Part shown: positions 1 through 9,728 of the stretch, piece by piece
Layout: each line of letters starts with the position of its first letter
Position numbering within the stretch: the first letter of the stretch is position 1
From: Myxococcales bacterium
Lineage (GTDB): Bacteria > Myxococcota_A > Bradymonadia > UBA7976 > UBA1532
Length of the DNA stretch: 64,000 bases
Reading direction: 5' to 3'
Assembly: GCA_020633435.1 (NCBI GenBank)
Contig: JACKDP010000011.1
Coordinates: 1-64,000 of the forward strand
Notes under the pieces: generated by a model
What the model was told of the DNA's origin: nothing
What the model saw: the letters and a program-made list of their open reading frames with translations, nothing else
Database searches by the model: none
Position numbers and translations under genes: made by a program

Positions 1-1641
1 GGTGGTGCCGGTGGTGCCGGCGGCGCCGGGGGCATGGGCGGCGCCGGCGGCGCGGTCTGCCCGGACGCTGACGACGACGGCGAGTGCGACGCCGACGATC
101 GCCTCTGCAACGCCGATGGCAGCATGCTGGCCTGCCGCATCCCCGAGCCGGCCTGCGAGCGCGGCACCGTGCCCGAGGTGCTCAACGGCTGCTACAGCGG
201 CCGCTGCGTGACCTGGGCCATGTGCGGCGAGCCCGCCCCCTGCGACGACACCGACCGCGACACCCTCTGCGACGACGTGGATCCCGTCTGCAACCCCGAC
301 GGGCCCGTGCTCTGCGAGTCGGAGCCCCCGGCCTGCCGCGCGGGCACCGTGCCGGCCGCCGCCAACGGCTGCTGGACGGGCCGCTGCGTGACGTGGCTGC
401 AGTGCGGCCAGGCCGCCTGCCCCGACACCGACGGCGACGCCATCTGCGACGCCGAGGATCGCGAGTGCAACGCCGACGGCCAGCCCGCCCTCTGCGACCG
501 CGTGGAGCCGCGCTGCGAGGTGGGCACCGTGCCCGAGGTCCGCGGCGGCTGCTACACCGACCGCTGCGTGACGTGGGATGAGTGCGTCCGCTGCCCCGAC
601 GCCGATCGGGACGGCCGCTGCGACGCCGATGACAGCGACTGCAGCACCGATGGCAGCCAGCTCATGTGCCGCCGCGTGGCCCCGCCCTGCGAGCGCGGCA
701 CCTGGCCGGAGATCCGCAACGGCTGCTACACCGACCGCTGCCTGAGCTGGGCGGAGTGCGCCGGCGCCTTCGGCGTCGAGTGCATCAACGACCTGGAGTG
801 CCCGGACGGCGAGGCCTGCGTGGACGGGGCCTGCGCCGCCGTCGCCTGCGGCCGCGAGCCGAGCCTGCAGCCCGGCAGCCGGCTGTACGACCGCTACGAG
901 GGCACCGCCGCCAACAACGCCTGCCGCCAGGACGCCGACTGCATGCGGTCGGGCTGCTCGGGCGAGATCTGCGCCGCCGAGGCCCTGGCGAGCACCTGCG
1001 AGGGCATCCCCCTGCCCGCTGGCGACTGCGGCTGCGTCCGCGGCCAGTGCATCTGGTACCAGGACGCCTGCGCGCCCCAGGCGTGCGGCGGCATCGTCGG
1101 GGCGCGCTGCCCCGTCGGCCAGGACTGCGTCGACGATCCCAGCGACCGCTGCGATCCCGCCAACGGCGGCGCCGACTGCCCCGGCATCTGCGTCGACAGC
1201 CCCGCCGAGCCCCAGGCCTGCGGCGGCTTCGCCAACCTGCCCTGCCCCGATGGCCAGCAGTGCGTCGACGATCCCAACGACCGCTGCGATCCCGCCAACG
1301 GCGGCGCCGACTGCCCCGGCATCTGCGTGGATGGCCCCCCCGAGCCCCAGGCCTGCGGCGGCTTCGTGGGCGCGCGCTGCCCCGTGGGGCAGGGCTGCTA
1401 CGACGACCCCCGCGATGACTGCGCGCCCCCCGAGGGGGCCGACTGCGGCGGCCTCTGCGTGCCCCAGGCCGACGTCTGCACGGCCGTGGTGCCCGGCGAG
1501 TTCGGGGACTGCCGCGCCCTCATCGGCTGGGCGAACGCCGGCCGCGGCTGCGTGCAGGTCTCGGGCTGCGGCTGCACCGCCGCCTGCGCCGGCCGCGTCT
1601 TCCCCACCCAGGCGGAGTGCGCCAACACCTGCCTCCGCTAG
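1..1641 (+). CDS. Cys-rich repeat secreted protein, 5' end missing
   Basis: The gene runs in from the left edge, so its start and any signal peptide are not seen. The visible 546 residues open with a Gly-Ala-Met linker. Four Cys-rich repeats of about 55 residues follow, each with a DxDxDGxCDxxD acidic loop, a CNxDG motif and a GTVPEVxNGCYxxRCVTW motif. A short Cys-rich spacer leads to three repeats of the form ACGGxxGxxCPxGQxCxDDPxDxCxPxxGGADC. The last 50 residues have six cysteines spaced like a Kunitz domain plus one extra pair. Such proteins are common on myxobacterial surfaces, where acidic loops may bind calcium; that role is inferred. The function is unknown. The next gene begins 52 bases downstream with its own ribosome site. 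Confidence 0.85.
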   Translation, partial: GGAGGAGGAGGMGGAGGAVCPDADDDGECDADDRLCNADGSMLACRIPEPACERGTVPEVLNGCYSGRCVTWAMCGEPAPCDDTDRDTLCDDVDPVCNPDGPVLCESEPPACRAGTVPAAANGCWTGRCVTWLQCGQAACPDTDGDAICDAEDRECNADGQPALCDRVEPRCEVGTVPEVRGGCYTDRCVTWDECVRCPDADRDGRCDADDSDCSTDGSQLMCRRVAPPCERGTWPEIRNGCYTDRCLSWAECAGAFGVECINDLECPDGEACVDGACAAVACGREPSLQPGSRLYDRYEGTAANNACRQDADCMRSGCSGEICAAEALASTCEGIPLPAGDCGCVRGQCIWYQDACAPQACGGIVGARCPVGQDCVDDPSDRCDPANGGADCPGICVDSPAEPQACGGFANLPCPDGQQCVDDPNDRCDPANGGADCPGICVDGPPEPQACGGFVGARCPVGQGCYDDPRDDCAPPEGADCGGLCVPQADVCTAVVPGEFGDCRALIGWANAGRGCVQVSGCGCTAACAGRVFPTQAECANTCLR

Positions 1642-1693
1642 CCATCTCCCCCCGAAATCATGATAGGTTTCGCCCCCTTCGACGGAGGGGGCC

Positions 1694-3001
1694 ATGACCT
1701 ACCAGCTCCGCGCGCGCACCTGGGTGCGCCTCGTCCTCTACGCCGCCGGCATCGCCGCCGTCTTCGCAGGCGTCGGCGCCTGGCTGGCCAGCCACGACGG
1801 CCAGCTCAAGGAGGCGGTGCTCCGCTTCTTCCTGCCCGATGAGTGGATGTTCGCCGGGGAGCACCTGCTGGAGCGCTTCATCACGCCCCAGTCCATGGCC
1901 GTCCTCGTCAACGCCGCCGTCACCGGCACCGTCGTGCTCGTGAGCCTCTGCACCTTCCCCCTGAAGGAGTGGCTGTCCGCCGCCTACGAGCAGGACACCG
2001 GCGTCACCGGCGGCCAGAAGGCCCACGCGCCGCCCCTCTGGGAGCAGGCCCTCGAAGAGCTCAAGCTGCTGCTGTTCTACGCGGCGCTCTCCCTCACCGT
2101 CCTGCGCCTGGGCCACGAGGCGCCGCCCGCCCTCGCCGCCGTCGCCCTCGTCCTCTCCAACGGCGTGCTCTTCACCACCGTCGCCATCGACTTCGCCTCG
2201 CCCACCCTGGCCCGCCACGGCATCGCCTACGCCGACATCGTGCGCGTCCTGGCCAGCCGGCCCCTGCGCAGCCTCGCCTTCGGCGCCGTCTTCGGCCTGC
2301 CGCCCGTGGCCGTCGGCTGGGCCGTCGTCAAGCTGCAGCTCGCCGCCGACGTGGGCTTCGCCCTGCTGGCCGTCACCCACCTGCTGACCCTCACCGTGGC
2401 CGTGCTCGCGGGCACCGTGGTGGGCGGCACCCTCCTGGAGCGCGCCCGCAAGGTGCGCCCCATCGGCCCCGTGGGCCGCGGCCTCGGCTGGCTGGCGCTC
2501 GTCGGCCTCCTCACCGTGAACGGCTTGTTCTTCGGCGCCGCCGCCAACGCCCTGCTGCACGTGAGCCCCGTCCTCAAGTGCAGCTGGTCCGTCGTCCCCG
2601 ACACCTTCAGCGCCTCCCTGGAGGGCGGCTTCCTCTCCCCGGCCGTGCGCCTCGATCTGGCCGTCGAGATCGAGAACCCCACCGGCCGCACGGCGGCCAT
2701 CGGCGACAACCGCGTCGAGTTCTTCTTCGGCGAGCACCGCGTGGCGACCACCCAGCTCCCGCGCTTCGAGGTGCCGGCGGGCGGGACGGCGCGCCAGGCC
2801 CTCTCGGTGACCATCAAGCCCAAGGGCGGCCTCATCGGGGCCGGGCTGCAGGGCCTCGACGCCCTGCGCAAGGGCGACGGCATCTGGGACACCGTGAAGG
2901 GCGCCGCCGACCTGGACCGCTACCGCGTGATGCTCATCCTGCCCACGCCGTCGGGGGAGTTTCCCATCACGCTCTTTGGCAAGCCACCGCCCCGGCCCTG
3001 A
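1694..3001 (+). CDS. Multi-pass membrane protein with LEA14/WHy-like C-terminal domain
   Basis: This 435-residue protein starts at ATG 1694 after a clear GGAGGGGG ribosome site. Hydrophobic segments lie near residues 10-30, 65-85, 120-175, 195-245 and 270-290, so the N-terminal two thirds appears to cross the inner membrane several times. After the last segment, residues about 295-420 look like a LEA14 or water-stress (WHy) beta-sandwich: hydrophobic strands, the motif VEIENPTGR, and an RFEVPAGGTARQ segment followed by another strand. In that family this fold occurs in secreted or membrane-anchored proteins of mostly unknown role. No catalytic motif is visible. It stands alone between a surface-protein gene and a DNA-binding-like gene. 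Confidence 0.7.
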   Translation: MTYQLRARTWVRLVLYAAGIAAVFAGVGAWLASHDGQLKEAVLRFFLPDEWMFAGEHLLERFITPQSMAVLVNAAVTGTVVLVSLCTFPLKEWLSAAYEQDTGVTGGQKAHAPPLWEQALEELKLLLFYAALSLTVLRLGHEAPPALAAVALVLSNGVLFTTVAIDFASPTLARHGIAYADIVRVLASRPLRSLAFGAVFGLPPVAVGWAVVKLQLAADVGFALLAVTHLLTLTVAVLAGTVVGGTLLERARKVRPIGPVGRGLGWLALVGLLTVNGLFFGAAANALLHVSPVLKCSWSVVPDTFSASLEGGFLSPAVRLDLAVEIENPTGRTAAIGDNRVEFFFGEHRVATTQLPRFEVPAGGTARQALSVTIKPKGGLIGAGLQGLDALRKGDGIWDTVKGAADLDRYRVMLILPTPSGEFPITLFGKPPPRP

Positions 3002-3131
3002 GGGCAGAGACTCGCTCTCATTTCGACGCCCTGCCTCCATCTCTCGCTTGTCTTTTCAAGAGAACGCGTGTATGGATCGGCGCCCTCGTTTCCCAGTCTC
3101 CGCCCTGTCTCTAGAGAGAAGGAGCCCTCCC

Positions 3132-3764
3132 ATGCATCTTGTCATCACGCTCGAGCCCGGCGACCTGAGTCAGCCCGGCGTCGCCGAGGCCGTGGCGCTG
3201 CTCTTCGCGCGCATCTCCAGCAACCGCGCGGGCGAGGTGGTCACCACCTCCGCCCCGGCCGAGGAGCCCGCCGCCCCGGTCATCGAGTCGCCGGCCGCCG
3301 CCTACGGCGCCGTGAGCGCCTCGGCCTACGCCGCGATGGCCGCCTCGCTACCCGCCGAGCCCGAGGCTGAGCCCGAGCCCGCCGCCCGCAAGGCCGGTCG
3401 GCCCCGCAAGGGCCAGAAGCCCGCCAAGGCCGCGAAGCCCGCCAAGGCCGCGAAGCCCGCCAAGGCCGCGAAGCCCGCCAAGGTCCGCCCCGCGCTGCTC
3501 AACCCGGGCGAGCCGGGCTACGCCGAGCGCTGGGCCGCCTTCCTGGAGGCCCGCCAGGAGAACCAGCAGAAGTTCGTCGACCTCGTGGAGCGCGAGGGGC
3601 GCGTGCGCATGGCGGCCGCGGCCGAGGTCCTCAGCATCGCCGGCAAGGCGCTGGGCGGCGTCGTCGGCTCGCTGACGCGCTGGGCCAACGAGGGCGGCCT
3701 GGCCGTGCCCTTCGAGGCCGGCCTCGACGCGGGCGAGCGCATCTGGATCTGGAAGAACGCCTGA
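3132..3764 (+). CDS. Protein with AT-hook-like, Ala-Lys-Pro basic linker; unknown function
   Basis: I chose ATG 3132 because a purine-rich GAAGGAG lies just upstream; earlier in-frame codons lack a ribosome site. The 210-residue product has an acidic Ala/Pro/Glu-rich N-terminal half. A basic segment near residue 90 holds GRPRKG, which matches the core of an AT-hook, followed by AKPAKA units encoded by an exact 18-bp tandem repeat. The C-terminal 85 residues are a compact helical domain ending in IWIWKN. AT-hooks with Lys-Ala-Pro tails occur in myxobacterial CarD-like and histone H1-like proteins, so minor-groove DNA binding is a reasonable inference. I do not recognise the C-terminal domain. 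Confidence 0.6.
   Translation: MHLVITLEPGDLSQPGVAEAVALLFARISSNRAGEVVTTSAPAEEPAAPVIESPAAAYGAVSASAYAAMAASLPAEPEAEPEPAARKAGRPRKGQKPAKAAKPAKAAKPAKAAKPAKVRPALLNPGEPGYAERWAAFLEARQENQQKFVDLVEREGRVRMAAAAEVLSIAGKALGGVVGSLTRWANEGGLAVPFEAGLDAGERIWIWKNA
3417..3470 (+). repeat. Three exact 18-bp tandem repeats coding AKPAKA-type units
   Basis: The unit aagcccgccaaggccgcg occurs three times head to tail inside the preceding gene, followed by a partial fourth copy. It encodes Lys-Pro-Ala-Lys-Ala-Ala. Copy number could change by slippage without breaking the frame, because the unit is a multiple of three. Confidence 0.9.
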
Positions 3765-3793
3765 TCGTCCCCAAGCCGTGGGTGCCGTCGGAT

Positions 3794-4375
3794 TCAGTAT
3801 GCCGGCGGCAGCCAGCGCGCCCCGGTCTCACAGTCCATGTGCCGCAGTGACAGCCCCGCGGCGCCGAAGTCCATGACCCCCAGCGTGATGGGCAGCCCGA
3901 AGCGGCGAGGCCCGACCGACCCGGGGTTGAAGACCACCACCCCCTGATCCCGCGCCACCAGCGGCACATGCGAGTGCCCGCAGACCACCACCGCCGCGTC
4001 CTCGCTGCGCGCCAGCCGCGCCGCGTCGGCCTGCAGCCGCGGGCCGCGCACCGCGATGTGGGTGAGCAGCACGCGCAGCGTCTGGCCCCCGGGCCGCGTG
4101 ATGGTGATGAGCGTGTGGTCCGGGGCCAGCCCGGCCGCGTCGATGTTCCCGCGCACGGCGATGAGGGGGGCGAGGGCGGCCAGCTCGTCGAGGACCTGGG
4201 CGTCGCCCACGTCCCCCGCGTGCAGGATGGCCGCCGGGGCCTCCGCCCGGATGAGATCATGGGTGGCCGGGTGCGGCCGGCTGTGGGTGTCCGCGACGAC
4301 GACGACGCGGGCGCCGGGGTCGGGCAGGTCCAGGGCGTGGTGCGTGGGGGGCGAGGCGACGAAGCGGGCGTACAT
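3794..4375 (-). CDS. YfcE/MJ0936-type metallophosphoesterase
   Basis: This 193-residue protein has the full calcineurin-like phosphoesterase metal set: VVADTHSR (D-x-H) near residue 28, ILHAGDVGD (GD) near 52, AVRGNID (GN) near 74, a His in LLTHIAVRG near 105, and CGHSHVP (GHxH) near 136, then FNPGSVGPRR. The family (Metallophos_2, YfcE/MJ0936) hydrolyses phosphodiester bonds with two metal ions in the cytoplasm; the natural substrate is not known. About 24 residues precede the usual start of the fold. A TAGCCT box lies six bases before the ATG, so the mRNA may lack a leader. The gene converges with the AT-hook-like gene. Confidence 0.85.
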   Translation of the reverse strand: MYARFVASPPTHHALDLPDPGARVVVVADTHSRPHPATHDLIRAEAPAAILHAGDVGDAQVLDELAALAPLIAVRGNIDAAGLAPDHTLITITRPGGQTLRVLLTHIAVRGPRLQADAARLARSEDAAVVVCGHSHVPLVARDQGVVVFNPGSVGPRRFGLPITLGVMDFGAAGLSLRHMDCETGARWLPPAY

Positions 4376-4387
4376 GCGGCGAGGCTA
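4376..4387 (-). promoter_or_regulatory. Candidate -10 box placed for a leaderless transcript
   Basis: On the minus strand TAGCCT (4387-4382) is followed by six bases and then the ATG at 4375. Transcription would start at about the first base of the start codon. No good -35 hexamer is seen 17 bases upstream. The same arrangement occurs before genes starting at 20453, 36609 and 52058. Confidence 0.35.
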
Positions 4388-4395
4388 CGCGGTCA

Positions 4396-4424
4396 TGCCC
4401 CGAAAGGTCCAGTCCTTCCGGGCA
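4396..4424 (-). terminator. Imperfect hairpin after the lipoprotein gene
   Basis: TGCCCCGAAAG (4396-4406) can pair with CTTCCGGGCA (4415-4424) around an 8-base loop. It lies 13 bases past the stop of the lipoprotein gene ending at 4437 and has no T tract, so it may only be a weak terminator. Confidence 0.35.
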
Positions 4425-4436
4425 CTTGCAGCCGCG

Positions 4437-5939
4437 TCAGGGCCCCTCGTAGGTGAAGAGGCACCGGGTGATGGGCAGGCCGACGTCGCGCAGCACGTAC
4501 AGGTAGTAGGTCTCGCCCGGGGTCAGCGCCGGCGCCACGTCGTCGGCCGGCACGCGCTGGCGGGCGCCCTCGGGCACCTCGCCGTAGGCCATGCCGCAGG
4601 CGAGGCCCCGGGCGTCGGACGGCACGTCGATGAGCCAGCGGGTCTTCTCGGGCACGTCCAGGTTCGGGGGGACGCCGGGGTTCTCGGCGTCGGCCTCGAG
4701 GACGTAGACGTAGCGCGCCGCGCCGCCCGTCCAGATGAGCGTGCCATCGGGGCCCACCCCCACCCCCTCGACGCAGGCCGTGGGCTCGTACAGGCGCTGC
4801 AGGTGCAGCGGCCCGCCGAAGGGCGGCACCCGGGCGGCGTCCTCGGCCGTCAGGCCGCGCCGCGCATGCTCCCCCAGCAGGAAGCGCTGCATGCGCTCGA
4901 CGTCGGTGGTGGGCATCCCGGTCACGTGGCGGTCGAAGCCGTTGTTGGCCAGGGCGTCGACGGCGCCGAAGCTCTCCGACGGCGCGAGCCCGGCCAGCAT
5001 CGCGAGGCCGCTGTCGGGCACGGTGTCGATCCAGAGCGGGCCGGCCTCGGTGTCCCAGCCCGAGGCCCCGCCGCGGGTCATGGACGTGGTGTGGCAGCAG
5101 CCGCAGGCGCAGGACTCGGCCTGGGCCTTCACCCAGTCCGACTCGGCCAGCCAGGCGGCATCCTGCAGGCGGGGATCGTCGTCGCCGGCCGGGGCGGGCG
5201 CGGCGACGACGCCGTAGGGGCGCTGGGTCAGCACGTCGGCGCAGGCGGCGTAGTCGCCGTAGCGGCGGTCGGGCTCGGTGCAGCCGGAGACGATGACGGG
5301 GGTGCAGACCTGGCCCCCCGGCCCGGCCCCGGCGGGCTCGCCGGGCAGCGGGTCGCGGCAGTCGGTGTAGGGCTGGACGAAGACGTTGCCGGTGACCTCG
5401 GGGGGCTCGGGGCAGACGTCCCCCATGGCGCAGACGCCGGCCGGGGCGAAGGCCCCGCGGGCGAAGACCTCGCAGCCGGTGCGGGCCGCGCCGCACTGGG
5501 CGGCGTCGGCGCCGGCGCTCACCAGGCGGTAGCCGTCGGCGTCGGGGGCCCCGACGCTGCACTCGCCCAGCACGGCGTCGAAGTCGCAGGCGCCGACGGG
5601 CTCGAAGACGCCCGCGGCCCCGGGGAAGACCGCCGCGCAGTCGGCCTGGGCCGCGTCCACCGTCCAGGCGGCGCCCACGTACAGCTTGCACTCGTCCCCG
5701 CGGGAGAACGGGTTGGTGTAGACGCAGCGGCCCACCATCTCGCCGCCTGCCCGCCCCCCGCGCGCCGCCCTCGCCACCGGCGCCGGCGTCGGGGCCCGGC
5801 ACGCCGCCCACCCGCCCGCGCCGCCCGCGCCTGCCTCACCAGCGTCCGGGCCCACGCTCTCGGCCGGATCGTCGTCGCCCCCGCAGGCCAGCAGCCCCGC
5901 CGCCACCAGCGCCCCCCACCACCCAACCCGAACAATCAT
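4437..5939 (-). CDS. Cys-rich lipoprotein with a CXXCH motif
   Basis: Start ATG 5939 gives a lipoprotein signal (a hydrophobic stretch ending GLLAC); earlier in-frame starts would bury it. The 500-residue product has a short Asp-rich segment and Gly-Ala linker, then a Cys-containing body. The motif CGCCHTTSM near residue 280 contains CXXCH, the c-type haem attachment signature, with a Met four residues after the His. Whether haem is bound is unknown, and I see no cytochrome fold. Part of the linker, encoded at about 5754-5813, looks out of frame: the adjacent frame continues the Gly-rich pattern. The gene has no operon partner; the MopE-type lipoprotein gene starts about 2 kb upstream on the same strand. 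Function unknown. Confidence 0.65.
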   Translation of the reverse strand: MIVRVGWWGALVAAGLLACGGDDDPAESVGPDAGEAGAGGAGGWAACRAPTPAPVARAARGGRAGGEMVGRCVYTNPFSRGDECKLYVGAAWTVDAAQADCAAVFPGAAGVFEPVGACDFDAVLGECSVGAPDADGYRLVSAGADAAQCGAARTGCEVFARGAFAPAGVCAMGDVCPEPPEVTGNVFVQPYTDCRDPLPGEPAGAGPGGQVCTPVIVSGCTEPDRRYGDYAACADVLTQRPYGVVAAPAPAGDDDPRLQDAAWLAESDWVKAQAESCACGCCHTTSMTRGGASGWDTEAGPLWIDTVPDSGLAMLAGLAPSESFGAVDALANNGFDRHVTGMPTTDVERMQRFLLGEHARRGLTAEDAARVPPFGGPLHLQRLYEPTACVEGVGVGPDGTLIWTGGAARYVYVLEADAENPGVPPNLDVPEKTRWLIDVPSDARGLACGMAYGEVPEGARQRVPADDVAPALTPGETYYLYVLRDVGLPITRCLFTYEGP

Positions 5940-6039
5940 GCCGCACACCTTGCACAAAGATTGACCATACGGCGCAGAGATGCCCGGCCCGGCCCCGGGG
6001 TCGCGGGGCCGGCGGTGACGGCTGGCATTTTCGGGGGGG

Positions 6040-8040
6040 CTACTCGAAGAAGGAGACGTCGCAGGCATCCACCACGATGGCCGCGCGGGTGTCGTCGGGG
6101 AAGCCGAAGCCCGAGCGCCGCGGGGCGTAGTAGATGCACCACTCGCCGATGCTGGAGCGCAGGTCGGCGGACCACGAGACGTTGAACAGGTCGAACAGGC
6201 CGCAGCCGAACACATCGCGGATGAGGGCCTGCTCGTCGCGGTCGAAGCCGGCCGCCGTCACGAGGTCCTCGTCACAGGCGAAGTTGTCGTACTGCCACTC
6301 GGCGTCCTCGACGAAGCCCGTCTCCTGGCCGCCCACGATGACCGGCTCCTCGATGGCCAGGATGTCGCAGGCCGCGTCCTCGTTGGACTCGGCGAACAGC
6401 GCCCAGCACTGGATGATGCGCCGGATGATGTCGACGCGGGCGTCGCGGCCCGCGCCGCCGACCCCCACCACCTCGGCGCAGAAGCCGCCGCCGGTGCAGG
6501 TGTCGCGGTCGTCGTCGCCGCACTGCCCGTCGTTGATGCACTCCACGCAGCGGCCGGTGTTCGGCTGGCAGAGCCAGGCGCCGGTGCAGTCGCAGCTGTC
6601 GTCGCAGGGGCCGCCCTTGGCCTCGTAGCAGCGGGCCTCCTGGTCATCGCAGACCTCCAGCACGATGCACTCGGCCGTGGGCGCGCACTCGCGGTTCTCG
6701 GTGCAGGCCTCGCCGCCCTGCAGGCGGCACTGGCGCAGCTCCTGGTCGCAGGCGAGGCCCTGGGCCTGGGCGCACTCGCCGTCGGCGCGGCAGGGAGCGC
6801 CGGGGCCGCCGACGCAGGCCGCGCCGTCGCAGACCTGGTTGCGCAGCGGGCACTCGTCGATCTCGCCGTTGCAGTTGTCGTCGATGCCGTTGCAGGTGTC
6901 GCGGGCGTCGGGGTTGATGGCGGGGTTGCTGTCGTCGCAGTCGAGGGTGCCGTTGGGGCAGGCCCCCGGGCCGAAGCCGTCGCCGTCGGCGTCCATGCAC
7001 TCGCCCGTGCCCATGCGCACGCAGGGCCGGTCGCCGCCGAGGCAGTCGTCGTCGACGCCGTTGTCGCAGATCTCCACGCGGCTGGCGTTCACCCGGGGAT
7101 CGCCGTCGTCGCAGTCGATGTCGATGCAGCCCGGGCCATCGCCGTGGCCGTCCTGGTCGAGGTCGATGCAGTTCATGGGCAGCACCAGATCCCGCCCGTC
7201 GCAGTCCTGGTCGATGCCATCGCCGGGCAGGTCCCGCGCCCCCGGGTTGATGGACGGATCGCCGTCGTTGCAGTCGGTGCTGATGCAGCCCATGCCCTCG
7301 CCGAAGCCATCGAGGTCGCGGTCGAGGCAGTCCATCCGGCAGGGAAGGTCGCCGCCGCGGCAGTCCTGGTCGATGCCATCGCCACAGATCTCGCTCTGCC
7401 ACGGGTTGACGGCGGCGGTGGTGTCGTCGCAGTCGGGCCCGCGGCAGCCGGCGCCGTCGCCGAAGCCGTCCAGGTCGCGGTCGGCGCAGTTGGCCTGGCA
7501 GGGCACGTCGCCGCCGGTGCAGTCATCGTCGCGGCCGTTGCCGCAGCGCTCCCCCACCCCCGGGTTCACCTCGGGATCCTGGTCGTCGCAGTCGCCGCCC
7601 GTCGCGCGGTTGGCGTTGCACGCCGCCGACTGGTAGCCGTCCTGGTCCAGGTCCGGGCAGGCCACGCAGGCCGGATCGGTGTCGGGCGCCTGGCCGTTGC
7701 AGTCGTTGTCGACGGCGTTGGCGCAGTTCTCGGCGCGGCCCGGGTTGACCAGGTTGTTCTCGTCGTCGCAGTCGCCGCCCCCCGTGGCCACCCGCGGGTT
7801 GCAGCGCGCGTCCTGGAAGCCGTCGCGATCCCGGTCGGCGCACATGGGGGGCTGACCCCCGGCCCCCCCGGCCCCGCCACCGGCCCCGCCGGCCCCGCCG
7901 CCAGCGCCACCCTGGCCGCCGCCGGCGCCACCCTGGCCGCCACCCACGCCCCCCGCGCCCGCGTCGACGGGGTTGACCTCCGCCGGATCCGAGCAGGCGA
8001 AGCACAGCGCCGCCCCCAGAAGCACCCAAGTCCTCATCAT
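6040..8040 (-). CDS. MopE-repeat lipoprotein, putative metal-binding
   Basis: Two adjacent ATG codons (8040 and 8037) follow a GGGGAGG ribosome site; either gives a signal ending CFAC, a weak lipobox. A Gly-rich linker covers about residues 25-65. Six repeats of the MopE putative metal-binding type follow, each reading DxDxDG..C..DCDD....NPG..E.C.NG.D.DC.G. A Cys-rich section comes next, then a distinct C-terminal domain of about 150 residues rich in aromatic residues and ending DVSFFE. MopE repeats are named after a copper-binding methanotroph surface protein, but most proteins carrying them have no tested function. The product should sit on the outer membrane. It is divergent from the NCS1 transporter gene. 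Confidence 0.75.
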   Translation of the reverse strand: MMRTWVLLGAALCFACSDPAEVNPVDAGAGGVGGGQGGAGGGQGGAGGGAGGAGGGAGGAGGQPPMCADRDRDGFQDARCNPRVATGGGDCDDENNLVNPGRAENCANAVDNDCNGQAPDTDPACVACPDLDQDGYQSAACNANRATGGDCDDQDPEVNPGVGERCGNGRDDDCTGGDVPCQANCADRDLDGFGDGAGCRGPDCDDTTAAVNPWQSEICGDGIDQDCRGGDLPCRMDCLDRDLDGFGEGMGCISTDCNDGDPSINPGARDLPGDGIDQDCDGRDLVLPMNCIDLDQDGHGDGPGCIDIDCDDGDPRVNASRVEICDNGVDDDCLGGDRPCVRMGTGECMDADGDGFGPGACPNGTLDCDDSNPAINPDARDTCNGIDDNCNGEIDECPLRNQVCDGAACVGGPGAPCRADGECAQAQGLACDQELRQCRLQGGEACTENRECAPTAECIVLEVCDDQEARCYEAKGGPCDDSCDCTGAWLCQPNTGRCVECINDGQCGDDDRDTCTGGGFCAEVVGVGGAGRDARVDIIRRIIQCWALFAESNEDAACDILAIEEPVIVGGQETGFVEDAEWQYDNFACDEDLVTAAGFDRDEQALIRDVFGCGLFDLFNVSWSADLRSSIGEWCIYYAPRRSGFGFPDDTRAAIVVDACDVSFFE

Positions 8041-8145
8041 GTGTCCTCCCCGGACTGTTCCCACCGTCGCCCCCGGGCGCGGCCTCCGGCCGATCCTTCA
8101 CCATGGCCGGCCCTCGGGGCAAGTGGCCCACCCCGATACTGGCGT

Positions 8146-8175
8146 GATCGGGAGAGCTGTCCTAACCTCCCGATC
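8146..8175 (+). promoter_or_regulatory. Perfect 9-bp inverted repeat just upstream of the transporter
   Basis: GATCGGGAG (8146-8154) and CTCCCGATC (8167-8175) are exact reverse complements around a 12-base spacer. The repeat ends five bases before the AGGAGG ribosome site of the NCS1 gene. It could be an operator or an RNA hairpin in the leader. It has no T tract and no gene ends just before it, so a terminator is unlikely. Confidence 0.5.
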
Positions 8176-8192
8176 CATCAGGAGGAAACGCC

Positions 8193-9724
<1,532 letters not shown>

Positions 9725-9728
<4 letters not shown>

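Noticed and set aside
4056..6185. A 709-codon plus-strand frame over the CXXCH lipoprotein
   Set aside because: Low-complexity Arg/Gly/Ala product with no domain, antisense to a gene with a signal sequence and Cys pattern.
6800..7830. DNA-level repeat array in the MopE-type gene
   Set aside because: The periodicity reflects protein repeats whose DNA differs between units, so it is not a separate element.
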